A stretch of 64,000 bases of DNA from positions 62,001 to 126,000 of the forward strand of contig NZ_JAUFPQ010000016.1 of NCBI RefSeq assembly GCF_030409305.1, read 5' to 3'. Source of the DNA: Halomonas maura (GTDB taxonomy: Bacteria > Pseudomonadota > Gammaproteobacteria > Pseudomonadales > Halomonadaceae). The notes under the pieces were generated by a model that did not search any database, was not told where the DNA came from, and was given only the letters and a program-made list of their open reading frames with translations. This document shows, one piece after another, positions 46,109 to 54,157 of the stretch. Both the position numbers and the translations under genes were made by a program. Numbering within the stretch: position 1 is the stretch's first letter; every line of letters starts with the position of its first letter.

Positions 46109-46645
46109 GTCTGGCGCCTGCCACATGACGGGGCGGAACGAGGCGTGGTCCTGCAGCACCATGCTGAGGCAAGGCGGGGTCGGTAAGCCTTGGTGAGGTG
46201 CGTTGCAGCAACCGATACGGGGGGAAGCGACAAGGCCTGCGCTTGTTGTTGTTATCCAAGGCCTTGATTCAAGAGCGTTTTGTATTTGTTGGAGCGTGTT
46301 TTGCTTTGTTTTTTGCAGGATCGGCTGCCTTGGCAGCGACGATTCTGAACGTGAGCTGGCGTGCTCCACCTGGTCCCCCTTCGGGGGACCTTTTTTTATG
46401 CGTGCTTCAATGGCCGGCATCATGGCCGTTACGGTCACCGGCGACAACACGACCTTGGTGGTAGGCCGAGTGGCATCGCGCCCGTGGCGCCTTTGGCCGC
46501 GCCCGGGAGACGAGCGGGTCGGCGCGCTGTAAGGAACGGCTGACCGGAGCGTCCCATCAGCAGGGAGGCGGCGTCGGTCCGGGCCGGCGCCTTCCGCTTG
46601 GCCACTGCATCTGCCGGGTCGGGCGCCGGGAAAAGGGGATATCGG
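46109..46645. other. Intergenic region with an isolated terminator; possible small RNA
   Basis: No real gene is seen over 537 bases. A textbook terminator (GGTCCCCC-TTC-GGGGGACC then seven T, 46,372-46,397) ends something on the plus strand, yet the nearest upstream gene stops 264 bases earlier. A small untranslated RNA, or a long 3' leader, is possible. The segment 46,240-46,320 is AT-richer (TTGTTGTTGTTATCC, TTTTGTATTTG) and could hold a promoter. Confidence 0.35.
46372..46397 (+). terminator. Strong rho-independent terminator
   Basis: An 8-bp perfect stem GGTCCCCC / GGGGGACC with a TTC loop (the very stable form), followed by seven T. Confidence 0.9.
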
Positions 46646-47713
46646 ATGGTCAGGCGCAAGCTGTTGCTGCTGCTACTGATGGCATGGCTGGTGCTGCCGG
46701 GCGTGTCAGCGGCCGACGCTGCGGCGGACGGAGCGCCTTTGGTCGAAGCCCCGGTAGCCGGAGCTGTCTATCCCGCCAATCCGCTGGTCACCGAGCGGGC
46801 GCTCTTCGCCTCCGATGACGGCGTGGTGCGTCTCGACCGCGAGAGCGGCGAGCGGGTATGGCGGGCACTGGCCGGCGAGCAGACCTTCGCGCCGGTGATG
46901 GCGGCGGGCAACCTGCTGGTCGGCACCGGCTCGGGCCTGGTGGCGCTGGACCCTCGCAGCGGCGAGGTGCGCTGGCGCCGCTTTCCTGAGGCGAGCCTCT
47001 ATTCGCCCAGCGTGGCGGGCGACCTGGCCTTCGTGGCCGGTCGGGACGGTACCCTGCGGGCCGTCGAGGCGGCATCGGGGGAGGTGCGCTGGATGCGCCG
47101 CTTCGAGGGTTGGGTCTATCCGCCGGCACTCGCCGCCGGGGTGCTGGTGACCGGCGGCCAGGGCGCGAGGCTCACCGCACTGGAACCGGCCACGGGGCGC
47201 CTGCTCTGGCAGCGCCCGGTCGGGCAGGAACTGGTCTACCGGCCGGTGGCGGGCCGGGAACTGGTGTTCGTCACCACCTTCGCCGGCGAGGTGCTGGCGT
47301 TCGAGCCGTCGAGCGGCGACCTCCGCTGGCGCTATCGTGACCGGGTCGCCAGCGGCAGTCCCACGGTCGATGACCGACGCCTCTACCTGGCGCGCCTGGA
47401 TGGCGTGCTGCGGGTGCTCGACCAGGCCAGCGGGACGCCGTTGGCGCGACACGACCTGGGGGCGGGCGTGTCGATGCCCCTGCGCGTCGCGGCCGGACGG
47501 GTCGTGGTAGCCGACGCGGCCTCGCGGGTCACGGTCCTCCGCGCGGATGACCTGTCCCGCGTCTGGCAGTCGACCCTGGACGATGCCCTGCGGGCCGCTC
47601 CTCGCCTGGAGCGCGATCGACTGATGCTGGTGACGGGAGCGGACTATCGCGTCCGGTGCCTGAGCCTGGTGTCGGCCTCGTCCCATGACGACGCCAGGCC
47701 GGATGGGCCGTAA
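46646..47713 (+). CDS. PQQ/BamB-like beta-propeller protein, exported
   Basis: A 355-aa protein with an N-terminal signal peptide (MVRRKLLLLLLMAWLVLPG, cleavage after VSA or ADA). A series of WD-like PQQ repeats follows: GSGLVALDPRSGEVRWRR, RDGTLRAVEAASGEVRWMRR, ARLTALEPATGRLLWQRP and EVLAFEPSSGDLRWRY. It is a periplasmic propeller like BamB but lies outside any bam context, and no lipobox is clear. AAAGGGG precedes the ATG. Function unknown; scaffold or quinoprotein-like sensor are both possible. Confidence 0.8.
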   Translation: MVRRKLLLLLLMAWLVLPGVSAADAAADGAPLVEAPVAGAVYPANPLVTERALFASDDGVVRLDRESGERVWRALAGEQTFAPVMAAGNLLVGTGSGLVALDPRSGEVRWRRFPEASLYSPSVAGDLAFVAGRDGTLRAVEAASGEVRWMRRFEGWVYPPALAAGVLVTGGQGARLTALEPATGRLLWQRPVGQELVYRPVAGRELVFVTTFAGEVLAFEPSSGDLRWRYRDRVASGSPTVDDRRLYLARLDGVLRVLDQASGTPLARHDLGAGVSMPLRVAAGRVVVADAASRVTVLRADDLSRVWQSTLDDALRAAPRLERDRLMLVTGADYRVRCLSLVSASSHDDARPDGP

Positions 47714-47787
47714 GGTCGGCCGGATATCGACGACCAAGCCCTGCGGGCTATCGAATCATCCTGACGACAGAGGCGTGGAGGTCAACC

Positions 47788-48333
47788 ATGAACACCATCA
47801 GACTACTGGGCACCATCGGGGTCGGACTGCTGATCGGCGGCCAGGCTGCACTGGCCCAGGAGGCGCCCTTCGGGGGCGACGAGGATGTCGCCTATGCCGA
47901 GGCGCTATGGAGCGCCCTGCAGGAGGCGAACCTGGTCGGCGAGGGGCGCACCATGTCCGCGCCCTATACCGGCCAGCATCCGCATGGCGCCATCCTCGAT
48001 ACCCTCGACGGCGAGGTGACGGTGGACGGGACCACCGGGCCGGTGATCGTCAAGCGCAACTACGGCGGCGAGGGCGCCTCGAAGGAGACGGTCTGGAACG
48101 CTCCCGACGATTACCTGGGCGCGGTGACGGTGATGTTCAAGCGGGAAGGCTACGACCCCGACAACCACGACTGGTTCTGGGTGAAGTACCTGCCGAGCGG
48201 CGAACTGGACAGTAATCCCGCCGGGGTGCCGCTGGCCGGGCGCGTCGCCAAGGGCATGGACCAGGGCTGCATCGCCTGCCATACCGGGGCCCCGGGCGGC
48301 GACATGGTGTTTGGCCACGACCGCATCCAGTAG
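47788..48333 (+). CDS. Cytochrome P460-like exported heme protein
   Basis: A 181-aa protein with a signal peptide (about 1-23, ending ALAQE) and one heme c site CIACH (C161, C164, H165) near the C-terminus. NYGGEGASKETVW and KREGYDPDNHDWFWVKY resemble cytochrome P460 domains. Those use heme for hydroxylamine or nitric oxide chemistry, sometimes with a Lys cross-link; no specific cross-link residue can be assigned here. It follows the propeller gene by 74 bp and may be in the same operon. Confidence 0.8.
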   Translation: MNTIRLLGTIGVGLLIGGQAALAQEAPFGGDEDVAYAEALWSALQEANLVGEGRTMSAPYTGQHPHGAILDTLDGEVTVDGTTGPVIVKRNYGGEGASKETVWNAPDDYLGAVTVMFKREGYDPDNHDWFWVKYLPSGELDSNPAGVPLAGRVAKGMDQGCIACHTGAPGGDMVFGHDRIQ

Positions 48334-48370
48334 CGGGTAAGCCGATCGAGGAGCGGCGCCTGGCCCGGGG

Positions 48371-48871
48371 CTAGCGCCGCTGCTTCTCGAGGCCGGCGAG
48401 GGCCTGCTTGAGTGCCGTCGCGACGGCCTTCTGCCGCGCGCCCGTCGCCTTGTCGCGAGCGCCGAGGGCCTTGGTGGCGAGGCCGGCGCTCTCCTTCAGT
48501 GCCGGGTGCTCGCCGAGCACGCGCTTGAAGGCGGCGCTCTTCGCCAGCTTGAGCGCGGCCTGGGTGGCCTGCCGGTCGCTCTCGAAGCGCGCCGCGAGCC
48601 GCTGGCCGAGCGCCTCCAGGGCCTCCGTCACGCCATCGCCGATCTCGTCGGCGGGATTCGCCAAGTCGCCTCGGGCGCGAAGGCGCGGGCCATCGAGGTC
48701 CGGCACCTCGAGCACGGCGCCCTCGGGCAGGGTCTTGGGGTCGCGCAGCCGGGGATTGGCCTTGAGGAGCGCGGCCTCGGCCTTCTCTCGCTGTCGAGGC
48801 GTGAGGCGGGTGTAGAGCCGTGTGGCGAGATCGGCGACGCTCTTCTCGCCGCGGTAGGTCGCGATGGCCAT
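48371..48871 (-). CDS. LysM-like small protein, last gene of the eCIS cluster
   Basis: A 166-aa basic protein. Residues 1-57 look like a LysM-type domain (MAIATYRGEKSVADLATRLY ... ALLKANPRLRDPKTLPEGAV), similar to phage tail LysM proteins. The rest is a Lys/Ala-rich helix (ESDRQATQAALKLAKSAAFK). It follows the DUF6519 gene by 12 bases on the same strand, so it belongs to the eCIS transcript. A chaperone, baseplate or tail-tape-like role is possible; none is established. Confidence 0.65.
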   Translation of the reverse strand: MAIATYRGEKSVADLATRLYTRLTPRQREKAEAALLKANPRLRDPKTLPEGAVLEVPDLDGPRLRARGDLANPADEIGDGVTEALEALGQRLAARFESDRQATQAALKLAKSAAFKRVLGEHPALKESAGLATKALGARDKATGARQKAVATALKQALAGLEKQRR

Positions 48872-48883
48872 GACGTGCCTCCC

Positions 48884-51800
48884 TCAGATGCCGAAGATGT
48901 TGGTGAGCTGGATGTTCGCGGGGACCGGACTGCCATCGGGCACGTCGATCGGGCCCGTGCTGATGTTGCCGATGACGATGGCCTGCTGGTTCATCGGGAA
49001 CAGCGCCAGCGTCTGCAGGTCACCCGGGGCGATCAGGCGATTGTTGCTGACGTTCAGCGCGCGTGCGCTCAACTGGCCGAGCAGCGGCTCCTTGCCGCCT
49101 TCCTCGATGATCGCTTCGCAGTGATTCTCGGTGAACAGGCAGGACTCGACGGCGGCGCAGCGGACGAGCGGCGTGCCCGACTGGTGGCCGCGCAGCCGAT
49201 TGCCGCGGATCGACGCCTGCCCGGCGGCCACCGGCAGGGCGATGACCAGGCTGTCGGTCACCAGGTAGGCGGTGGTGCCCGCGGCGGCCTCGTTGGCCCG
49301 GCCCGCCATGACGATAGCCGCGGCGGCGTGATAGCGCGGGTCGCGGCCGCGCGTCGGGGCGAGATCCAGGGCGCTCCATTCGGCGATGCTCGGCGAGGGA
49401 TCGCCGTCAGCGAGGCGGTCGATGCTGTTGTCGTCGAAGGCGACCCGGTCGAAGGGCGGCGGCAGGCGTGCGGCGGTGATCGGGCCGGCGCTGCGGTCGG
49501 GGCCGATGCCATGGAAGCGATTGCCGGCGATGCGCAGCTGGCCCACGCCCAGCACGCGCAGCGCATCGATGGCCGGGCTGGCGACCGCCTGGCGGGCCAC
49601 CTGGGCGACGGTGTTGTCGAGCAGCTCGCCGCGCTCGACGCGCACCAGCTGTAGGGCGGCGAAGGCAAGGTCGTCGCCGGTCACCGCTAGGCCGAGCCGC
49701 TGGCAGCGGTTGCCGCTCAGGCGCAGCTGGCCGGCCGCGGCGTTCTCGCGCATCGCCAGCGCCCCCAGGCCCATGCCGTCGATGCGGTTGTCGGCGATGA
49801 TCGCGTCGTCCAGTCGGTGGCTGACGGCGATGGCGTTGCCGCCCAGCTCGCGCAGCCGGTTGTGGCACACGCGGACCCCGTCGAGGGCCACGGGGTCGAG
49901 CCCCTCCTCGAGCACGATGCCGTCGCCGCTGCCCTCCAGGCCGGTGATCTCGTTGCCCACGATGCTGAGCGCATCCACGCCGCCGCGGATGCCGTCGCCG
50001 CGGGTGTAGATCACGTTGTCGGCGATCACCAGCGGCGAGCCGGGCAGGGTGGCGCCGGTGGCGACGATGGCCGCCCCCCGGCCGGCCAGCAGGACATTGC
50101 CCTCGAGGCGCGTGCTGGCGTAGTGCAGGCTGGTGCCGTCGAGGCTCACCCCGCGCCGGCTGGCGAGGATCAGGTTGCCGGCGATCCGCAGCTCTCCGGT
50201 CAGGACGTGGTCGAGATCGCCGCCGGCGACCCTGGCGATGCCGCGCTCGGCCACCAGCGCGCAGTCGTCGATGCGCAGGCCGAGCAGGTTGCCGCTCAGG
50301 CCGATTGCCACGCTGGTGGCATCGCTCACCGAAAGGCCGAGCACGTTGATATGGTGGGCGCGGAAGTCGAGCGTTCCGCGCACGGCGATCAGGGGGGTGA
50401 CGCCCTCGTTGGCCGAGCCGATGACGGTGAGGTTCTCCAGAACCACCCCGGTGCCGTCGGCGATGTCGAGGACGCTCCCCGGGCGCTGGCCGACCAGCTG
50501 GGTCGCCCAGCCTTGGCCGCGGATGCGCAGCGAGCGGGCGTCGTGCACGTCGAGCGGCGTCTCGATCGCGTAGCGGCCGATGCCCAGGCAGAGGGTGCCC
50601 CCGCTGTCCTTCACCGCGTCGATGGCCTGCTGGAGCGTGGCCGTGCCGGCGTTGTGGCCCTCGGTGGAGACGCATACCGTGCACTCGCAGCCCTCGTCCG
50701 CGGGCAGCGGTGGCCACAGCGCGCGGCAGTCGGTCTCGTCGTCCGGGAAGGTGACGAGGGCGAGGCGTGCATGGTGGTGATGGATGCCGCGGGGCGGGGC
50801 CTGGTCGAGCGTCTCGATGCTGGCCTCGTCGCTGCGCGCGGTGAACACCCAATGATCGCCGGTCCGGAACTCGCCGCCCGTCGGGGCGAGGTCGAACTCG
50901 ACCAGGATGCCGTGTTCGAGCAACAGCCGGGTGCCGGTAGGCGGAATGGTGATCTCGCCGCTGCTGCCGGGCGCGTCGAGATCGTGCCCCGGGTAGGGGC
51001 TGCCGTCCTCGTGGCGCACCTGGCCGGACTGGTCCCAGCGGCGCACGCGGGTGTGGCGCGCGGGATCGGTCGCCTGCTGCTCGGCGGTCGGGAACAGCCC
51101 TTCAGTGAGGGCCGCCTCGAACTCCAGGGTGCGGGCCACCGGGTCGACGCCGTCGGGCGTGCGGATGCGGCGCAGCTCACCGGGCAGGCCGTGCAGCTCG
51201 CGCCAGTCGTCGGTCACCTCTACCCAGTCCCCCTCGTGAAAGCTCAGCCGCTCGTCGCGGCCGAGGCTCTCCACCGTGATGCGGGTGCGCGCCGGATTGA
51301 TATGGGTCACCCGGGAGGCGACGGTGGCGTTGTCGCGCGACCACGTGAAGGTGGCCGTGCCGGGCGCGCCCGCCTGGTGTACCTCCACCCGGTAGAGCTG
51401 GTTCTCCAGGCCGCGATAGCCCGCCGCGGGTGGCACCCGGCAGGGGTCGGGGTCCGGGCTGGTCGCGGCGGTGGCCGTGGTCAGCCGCGCGCCGGAGGGC
51501 GCGGTGGCGGCCGGCCAGCCGGGGATGTCGGCGGCGTCGCTGGCGCAGTCGATATCGCCCACGTCGGGCAGCACCTTCACCTGCCAGACGGTCTGCAGGC
51601 GCCCCGTGGTGTCGACGCCCACGGCCGGCTCGATCAGGTCGGGCGCGTTCACGGCGGTGATGTCGCGCTGCCACACGTCGAGGTAGACCAGGTGCGGGCC
51701 GGGGCCCTCGGGCAGGGCCGGCGGGCCGGGGTAGTAGGGCTGGTCGGCGTAGTCGAGCGGCACGCTGCCGACAGGCTCGGCGAGGCGCGGCCCCCAGGCG

Positions 51801-52084
51801 TCGGGTGCACCGCCGTGGTTTTCCGCCAGCAGCCCGTCGACGTAGATCCGCCCCGCGCCGATGGTCAGCGCCCCGCCGGCCGCCTCGATGCGAAAGCCGT
51901 CGGGCGTGATGCGCGGCACCGCGTTGCCGCCCAGGGTATCCAGGGTGCCGGCCTGGAGGCGCCGCGCGAGCTGGGCGATCCACTCGTTCCAGTCGGCGTC
52001 CAGCTGCACCCGGCCCTGCTGCATGATCACGCCGAGAAAGTCCCGTCGGGCGTCGAAGCGGACGCGGCTCAGGTCGAAACTCAT
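48884..52084 (-). CDS. DUF6519-type protein with a right-handed beta-helix
   Basis: A 1,066-aa protein. Residues 1-45 (MSFDLSRVRFDARRDFLGVI, then RVQLDADWNEWIAQLARR) match the DUF6519 start found in eCIS and tail-like clusters. The middle region continues beta-rich to about 440. From about residue 480 (GTATLQQAIDAVKDSGGTLC) on, short repeating strands with buried Ile/Val/Asn (LRISGNRC, LSIVGNEITGL) form a right-handed parallel beta-helix. Such domains in tail spikes bind or degrade surface sugars, so this may be the receptor-binding fibre-like part. GGAGGG lies before the ATG. Transcribed with the baseplate genes. Confidence 0.75.
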   Translation of the reverse strand: MSFDLSRVRFDARRDFLGVIMQQGRVQLDADWNEWIAQLARRLQAGTLDTLGGNAVPRITPDGFRIEAAGGALTIGAGRIYVDGLLAENHGGAPDAWGPRLAEPVGSVPLDYADQPYYPGPPALPEGPGPHLVYLDVWQRDITAVNAPDLIEPAVGVDTTGRLQTVWQVKVLPDVGDIDCASDAADIPGWPAATAPSGARLTTATAATSPDPDPCRVPPAAGYRGLENQLYRVEVHQAGAPGTATFTWSRDNATVASRVTHINPARTRITVESLGRDERLSFHEGDWVEVTDDWRELHGLPGELRRIRTPDGVDPVARTLEFEAALTEGLFPTAEQQATDPARHTRVRRWDQSGQVRHEDGSPYPGHDLDAPGSSGEITIPPTGTRLLLEHGILVEFDLAPTGGEFRTGDHWVFTARSDEASIETLDQAPPRGIHHHHARLALVTFPDDETDCRALWPPLPADEGCECTVCVSTEGHNAGTATLQQAIDAVKDSGGTLCLGIGRYAIETPLDVHDARSLRIRGQGWATQLVGQRPGSVLDIADGTGVVLENLTVIGSANEGVTPLIAVRGTLDFRAHHINVLGLSVSDATSVAIGLSGNLLGLRIDDCALVAERGIARVAGGDLDHVLTGELRIAGNLILASRRGVSLDGTSLHYASTRLEGNVLLAGRGAAIVATGATLPGSPLVIADNVIYTRGDGIRGGVDALSIVGNEITGLEGSGDGIVLEEGLDPVALDGVRVCHNRLRELGGNAIAVSHRLDDAIIADNRIDGMGLGALAMRENAAAGQLRLSGNRCQRLGLAVTGDDLAFAALQLVRVERGELLDNTVAQVARQAVASPAIDALRVLGVGQLRIAGNRFHGIGPDRSAGPITAARLPPPFDRVAFDDNSIDRLADGDPSPSIAEWSALDLAPTRGRDPRYHAAAAIVMAGRANEAAAGTTAYLVTDSLVIALPVAAGQASIRGNRLRGHQSGTPLVRCAAVESCLFTENHCEAIIEEGGKEPLLGQLSARALNVSNNRLIAPGDLQTLALFPMNQQAIVIGNISTGPIDVPDGSPVPANIQLTNIFGI

Positions 52085-52099
52085 GGTGGATTCCCTCCC

Positions 52100-54157
52100 T
52101 CAGGATTCGTGAAAGATGCCGGCCCGCAGGCTGACCCGTAGATACTCGGCGAGTCGGATGCGCAGGTTGGTCTCGCGCAGGGCGCCGGCGAGATGGTGGT
52201 AGACGCCCATCTCGCTCTCGTCGTCGGCGCCGCGCCGGATCTCCGGCGGGGTGGCCGCGGCGAGCTGGCCGTAGGCCGGGGTGCCGTAATGCCGCGAGTC
52301 GAAGCGGGGGGCGATGTGGGGGGTACCGGCGGCTGGGTGGGGCTGGCAGCGATGGCGCCGGGGCACGATGGACGCCAAGGGCAGCCAGGAGTAGCGCACG
52401 CAGCCGACCTGCTTGCGGGCCGTGCGCACCGGGGCCGCCCAGGCGTCGCCGCTGGCCAGCGCCGCCAGCAGGATGGCGTTGGAAACGAGCGCGATCTCGC
52501 TGGCATGGAGCTTGCCGACGACCGTGCAGCCGGCCAGGGACAGCACCGCGCCGGGCCCGGCGTCGTCGAGTGCGGCGAAGGCGACGCCCTCGGGGTCGAG
52601 GGCGTCGATCAGGCAGTCCGTGGCGTGGAAGGCGGCGCGCTCGTGGCTGCGCACGCCGCCGACGATGCAGCGCTTGAGCCGGGTCTCGAGCCCCGCGAGT
52701 TCGAGCACGAGGCTGGGCGTGGCCGGGTCGCTGGGCGCGCCCTCGGCGGTCAGGCCGATGCCGGGCACCAGGGTACAGTGGTGCAGGTCGAGGCGCGCCA
52801 GGGCGTTGCCGTCGGCGTCGGGCACGCCGAGCGGCGCGCCGGTGACGAGCAGGCCGTTGAGGATGCAGGCGCTGTCAGCGCCGCCGCGCACGCTGAGCCC
52901 GCCGAGCTCGAGGGTCGGCCGACGGTGGTCGGTGGCGCGGATCTCGATGCTGCCACCCGCCGCCACCTCGATGGCCAGGGTCTCGCTGTAGCGGTCGCTG
53001 TCGGTGATCTCGATCACGCCGTCGCCACCCAGTGCGGCGAGGGCGGCGGCCAGCGTCGGCTGGTCGTCGGGCACGCGCTGCACGTTGGTGGTGTCCGCCG
53101 GCGCGGGCAGCGTGGCCAGGCGCGAGTATTCGCCGCCGCCGAGGTCGGCGGGGAAGCCCTCGTGCCAGTCGAGCCGTACGTCCGCCGGGTCGGCGGCGTC
53201 CGCCGGCAGCGCGATGCGCCCGAGCACCGGGTCGAGGGCGTAGGTGCCGTCGGGTGGCGGGGTATGGGCCCAGCTCGCGCCCTCGTCGGAGAGGTTGCAG
53301 ACGCGGATGCGCTCGCGTGCGATGTGCTCTCCGTCGACCCGCAGCGAGAGGGCCGGGGCCGGCAAGGCGTCGGGGGCGCCGTAGTGGCGCGCCAGGTGTT
53401 GCTGCAGGCGGCGGCGCGAGAGTGGCCAGGGCACGTTGTCCGGTTCGGCCAGGTGGGTGATGTCGTCCTCCGCCTGGGGGCGGTTGTAGAGCGGCAGGTC
53501 GTGCCCCAGGGGGCTCGCCCGGTAGCGGCGCGGGCCGGCGCGCGTGGCGGGCGAGTCGCGATGCGGATAGGCGCGGATCCGCCACAGGTGCAGACCGACG
53601 TTGGGCAGGTTGTGGCGTCCGCGGCCGGACTCGATGCGTCGCACGTCCAGGGTGCGGTTGGCGGTCTCGAAGGCGCTGCCGATCCACTCGAGCGCCTCGC
53701 CGGCGCGCAGGTCGGGCGACTGGCGGTTGTGGCGCCGCGGGTGGTTCATGTATTGGGTGGTGCACAGCCGCTGGAAATACTCGACCGCCCGGGCGTCCCA
53801 GCCGGTGACGTCGCGGGCAAGCTGCTCGAGCACCAGGGCCGTGCCCTTGCGCCGGCGCAAGGCGATGGTATGGGCCACCTCGGCCCGCGGACCGGCGCTG
53901 TCGCCCACCTCGTGCAGGTCGCGATAGCCGATCAGGTCGCCGATATAGGGCACCACCCAGTCGGCGCAGGTCTCGATGAACAGGTCGTCGTGCAGCTGCT
54001 CGAGGCCTTCCTCGGTCACCCGCAGCTGCTCGGCGAGCACCGTCACCAGTTCCTCGAGCGGGCCGCGCTCGAGGCCCATCGCCCGGGCCAGCTCGGCATC
54101 GCGCAGGCGGTGGACGGCCGGCAGCAGTTCGAACAGGACTTGCGCCTCGAGACTCAT
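52100..54157 (-). CDS. Tail protein I-like eCIS baseplate/fibre protein
   Basis: A 685-aa protein. The N-terminal about 170 residues (LLPAVHRLRDAELARAMGLE ... VVPYIGDLIGYRDLHE) are of phage tail protein I type, which links the baseplate wedge to fibres. The later half (about 330-600) is beta-rich with helix-like repeats (VIEITDSDRYSETLAIEVAA). The ATG overlaps the stop of the upstream baseplate gene (ATGA), so translation is coupled. Its end contains a conserved PAAGTPHIAPRFDSRHYGTP segment. Confidence 0.75.
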   Translation of the reverse strand: MSLEAQVLFELLPAVHRLRDAELARAMGLERGPLEELVTVLAEQLRVTEEGLEQLHDDLFIETCADWVVPYIGDLIGYRDLHEVGDSAGPRAEVAHTIALRRRKGTALVLEQLARDVTGWDARAVEYFQRLCTTQYMNHPRRHNRQSPDLRAGEALEWIGSAFETANRTLDVRRIESGRGRHNLPNVGLHLWRIRAYPHRDSPATRAGPRRYRASPLGHDLPLYNRPQAEDDITHLAEPDNVPWPLSRRRLQQHLARHYGAPDALPAPALSLRVDGEHIARERIRVCNLSDEGASWAHTPPPDGTYALDPVLGRIALPADAADPADVRLDWHEGFPADLGGGEYSRLATLPAPADTTNVQRVPDDQPTLAAALAALGGDGVIEITDSDRYSETLAIEVAAGGSIEIRATDHRRPTLELGGLSVRGGADSACILNGLLVTGAPLGVPDADGNALARLDLHHCTLVPGIGLTAEGAPSDPATPSLVLELAGLETRLKRCIVGGVRSHERAAFHATDCLIDALDPEGVAFAALDDAGPGAVLSLAGCTVVGKLHASEIALVSNAILLAALASGDAWAAPVRTARKQVGCVRYSWLPLASIVPRRHRCQPHPAAGTPHIAPRFDSRHYGTPAYGQLAAATPPEIRRGADDESEMGVYHHLAGALRETNLRIRLAEYLRVSLRAGIFHES

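Noticed and set aside
46198..46464. 88-aa plus-strand frame with a hydrophobic stretch
   Set aside because: It reads straight through the strong terminator at 46,372-46,397 and has no ribosome binding site.
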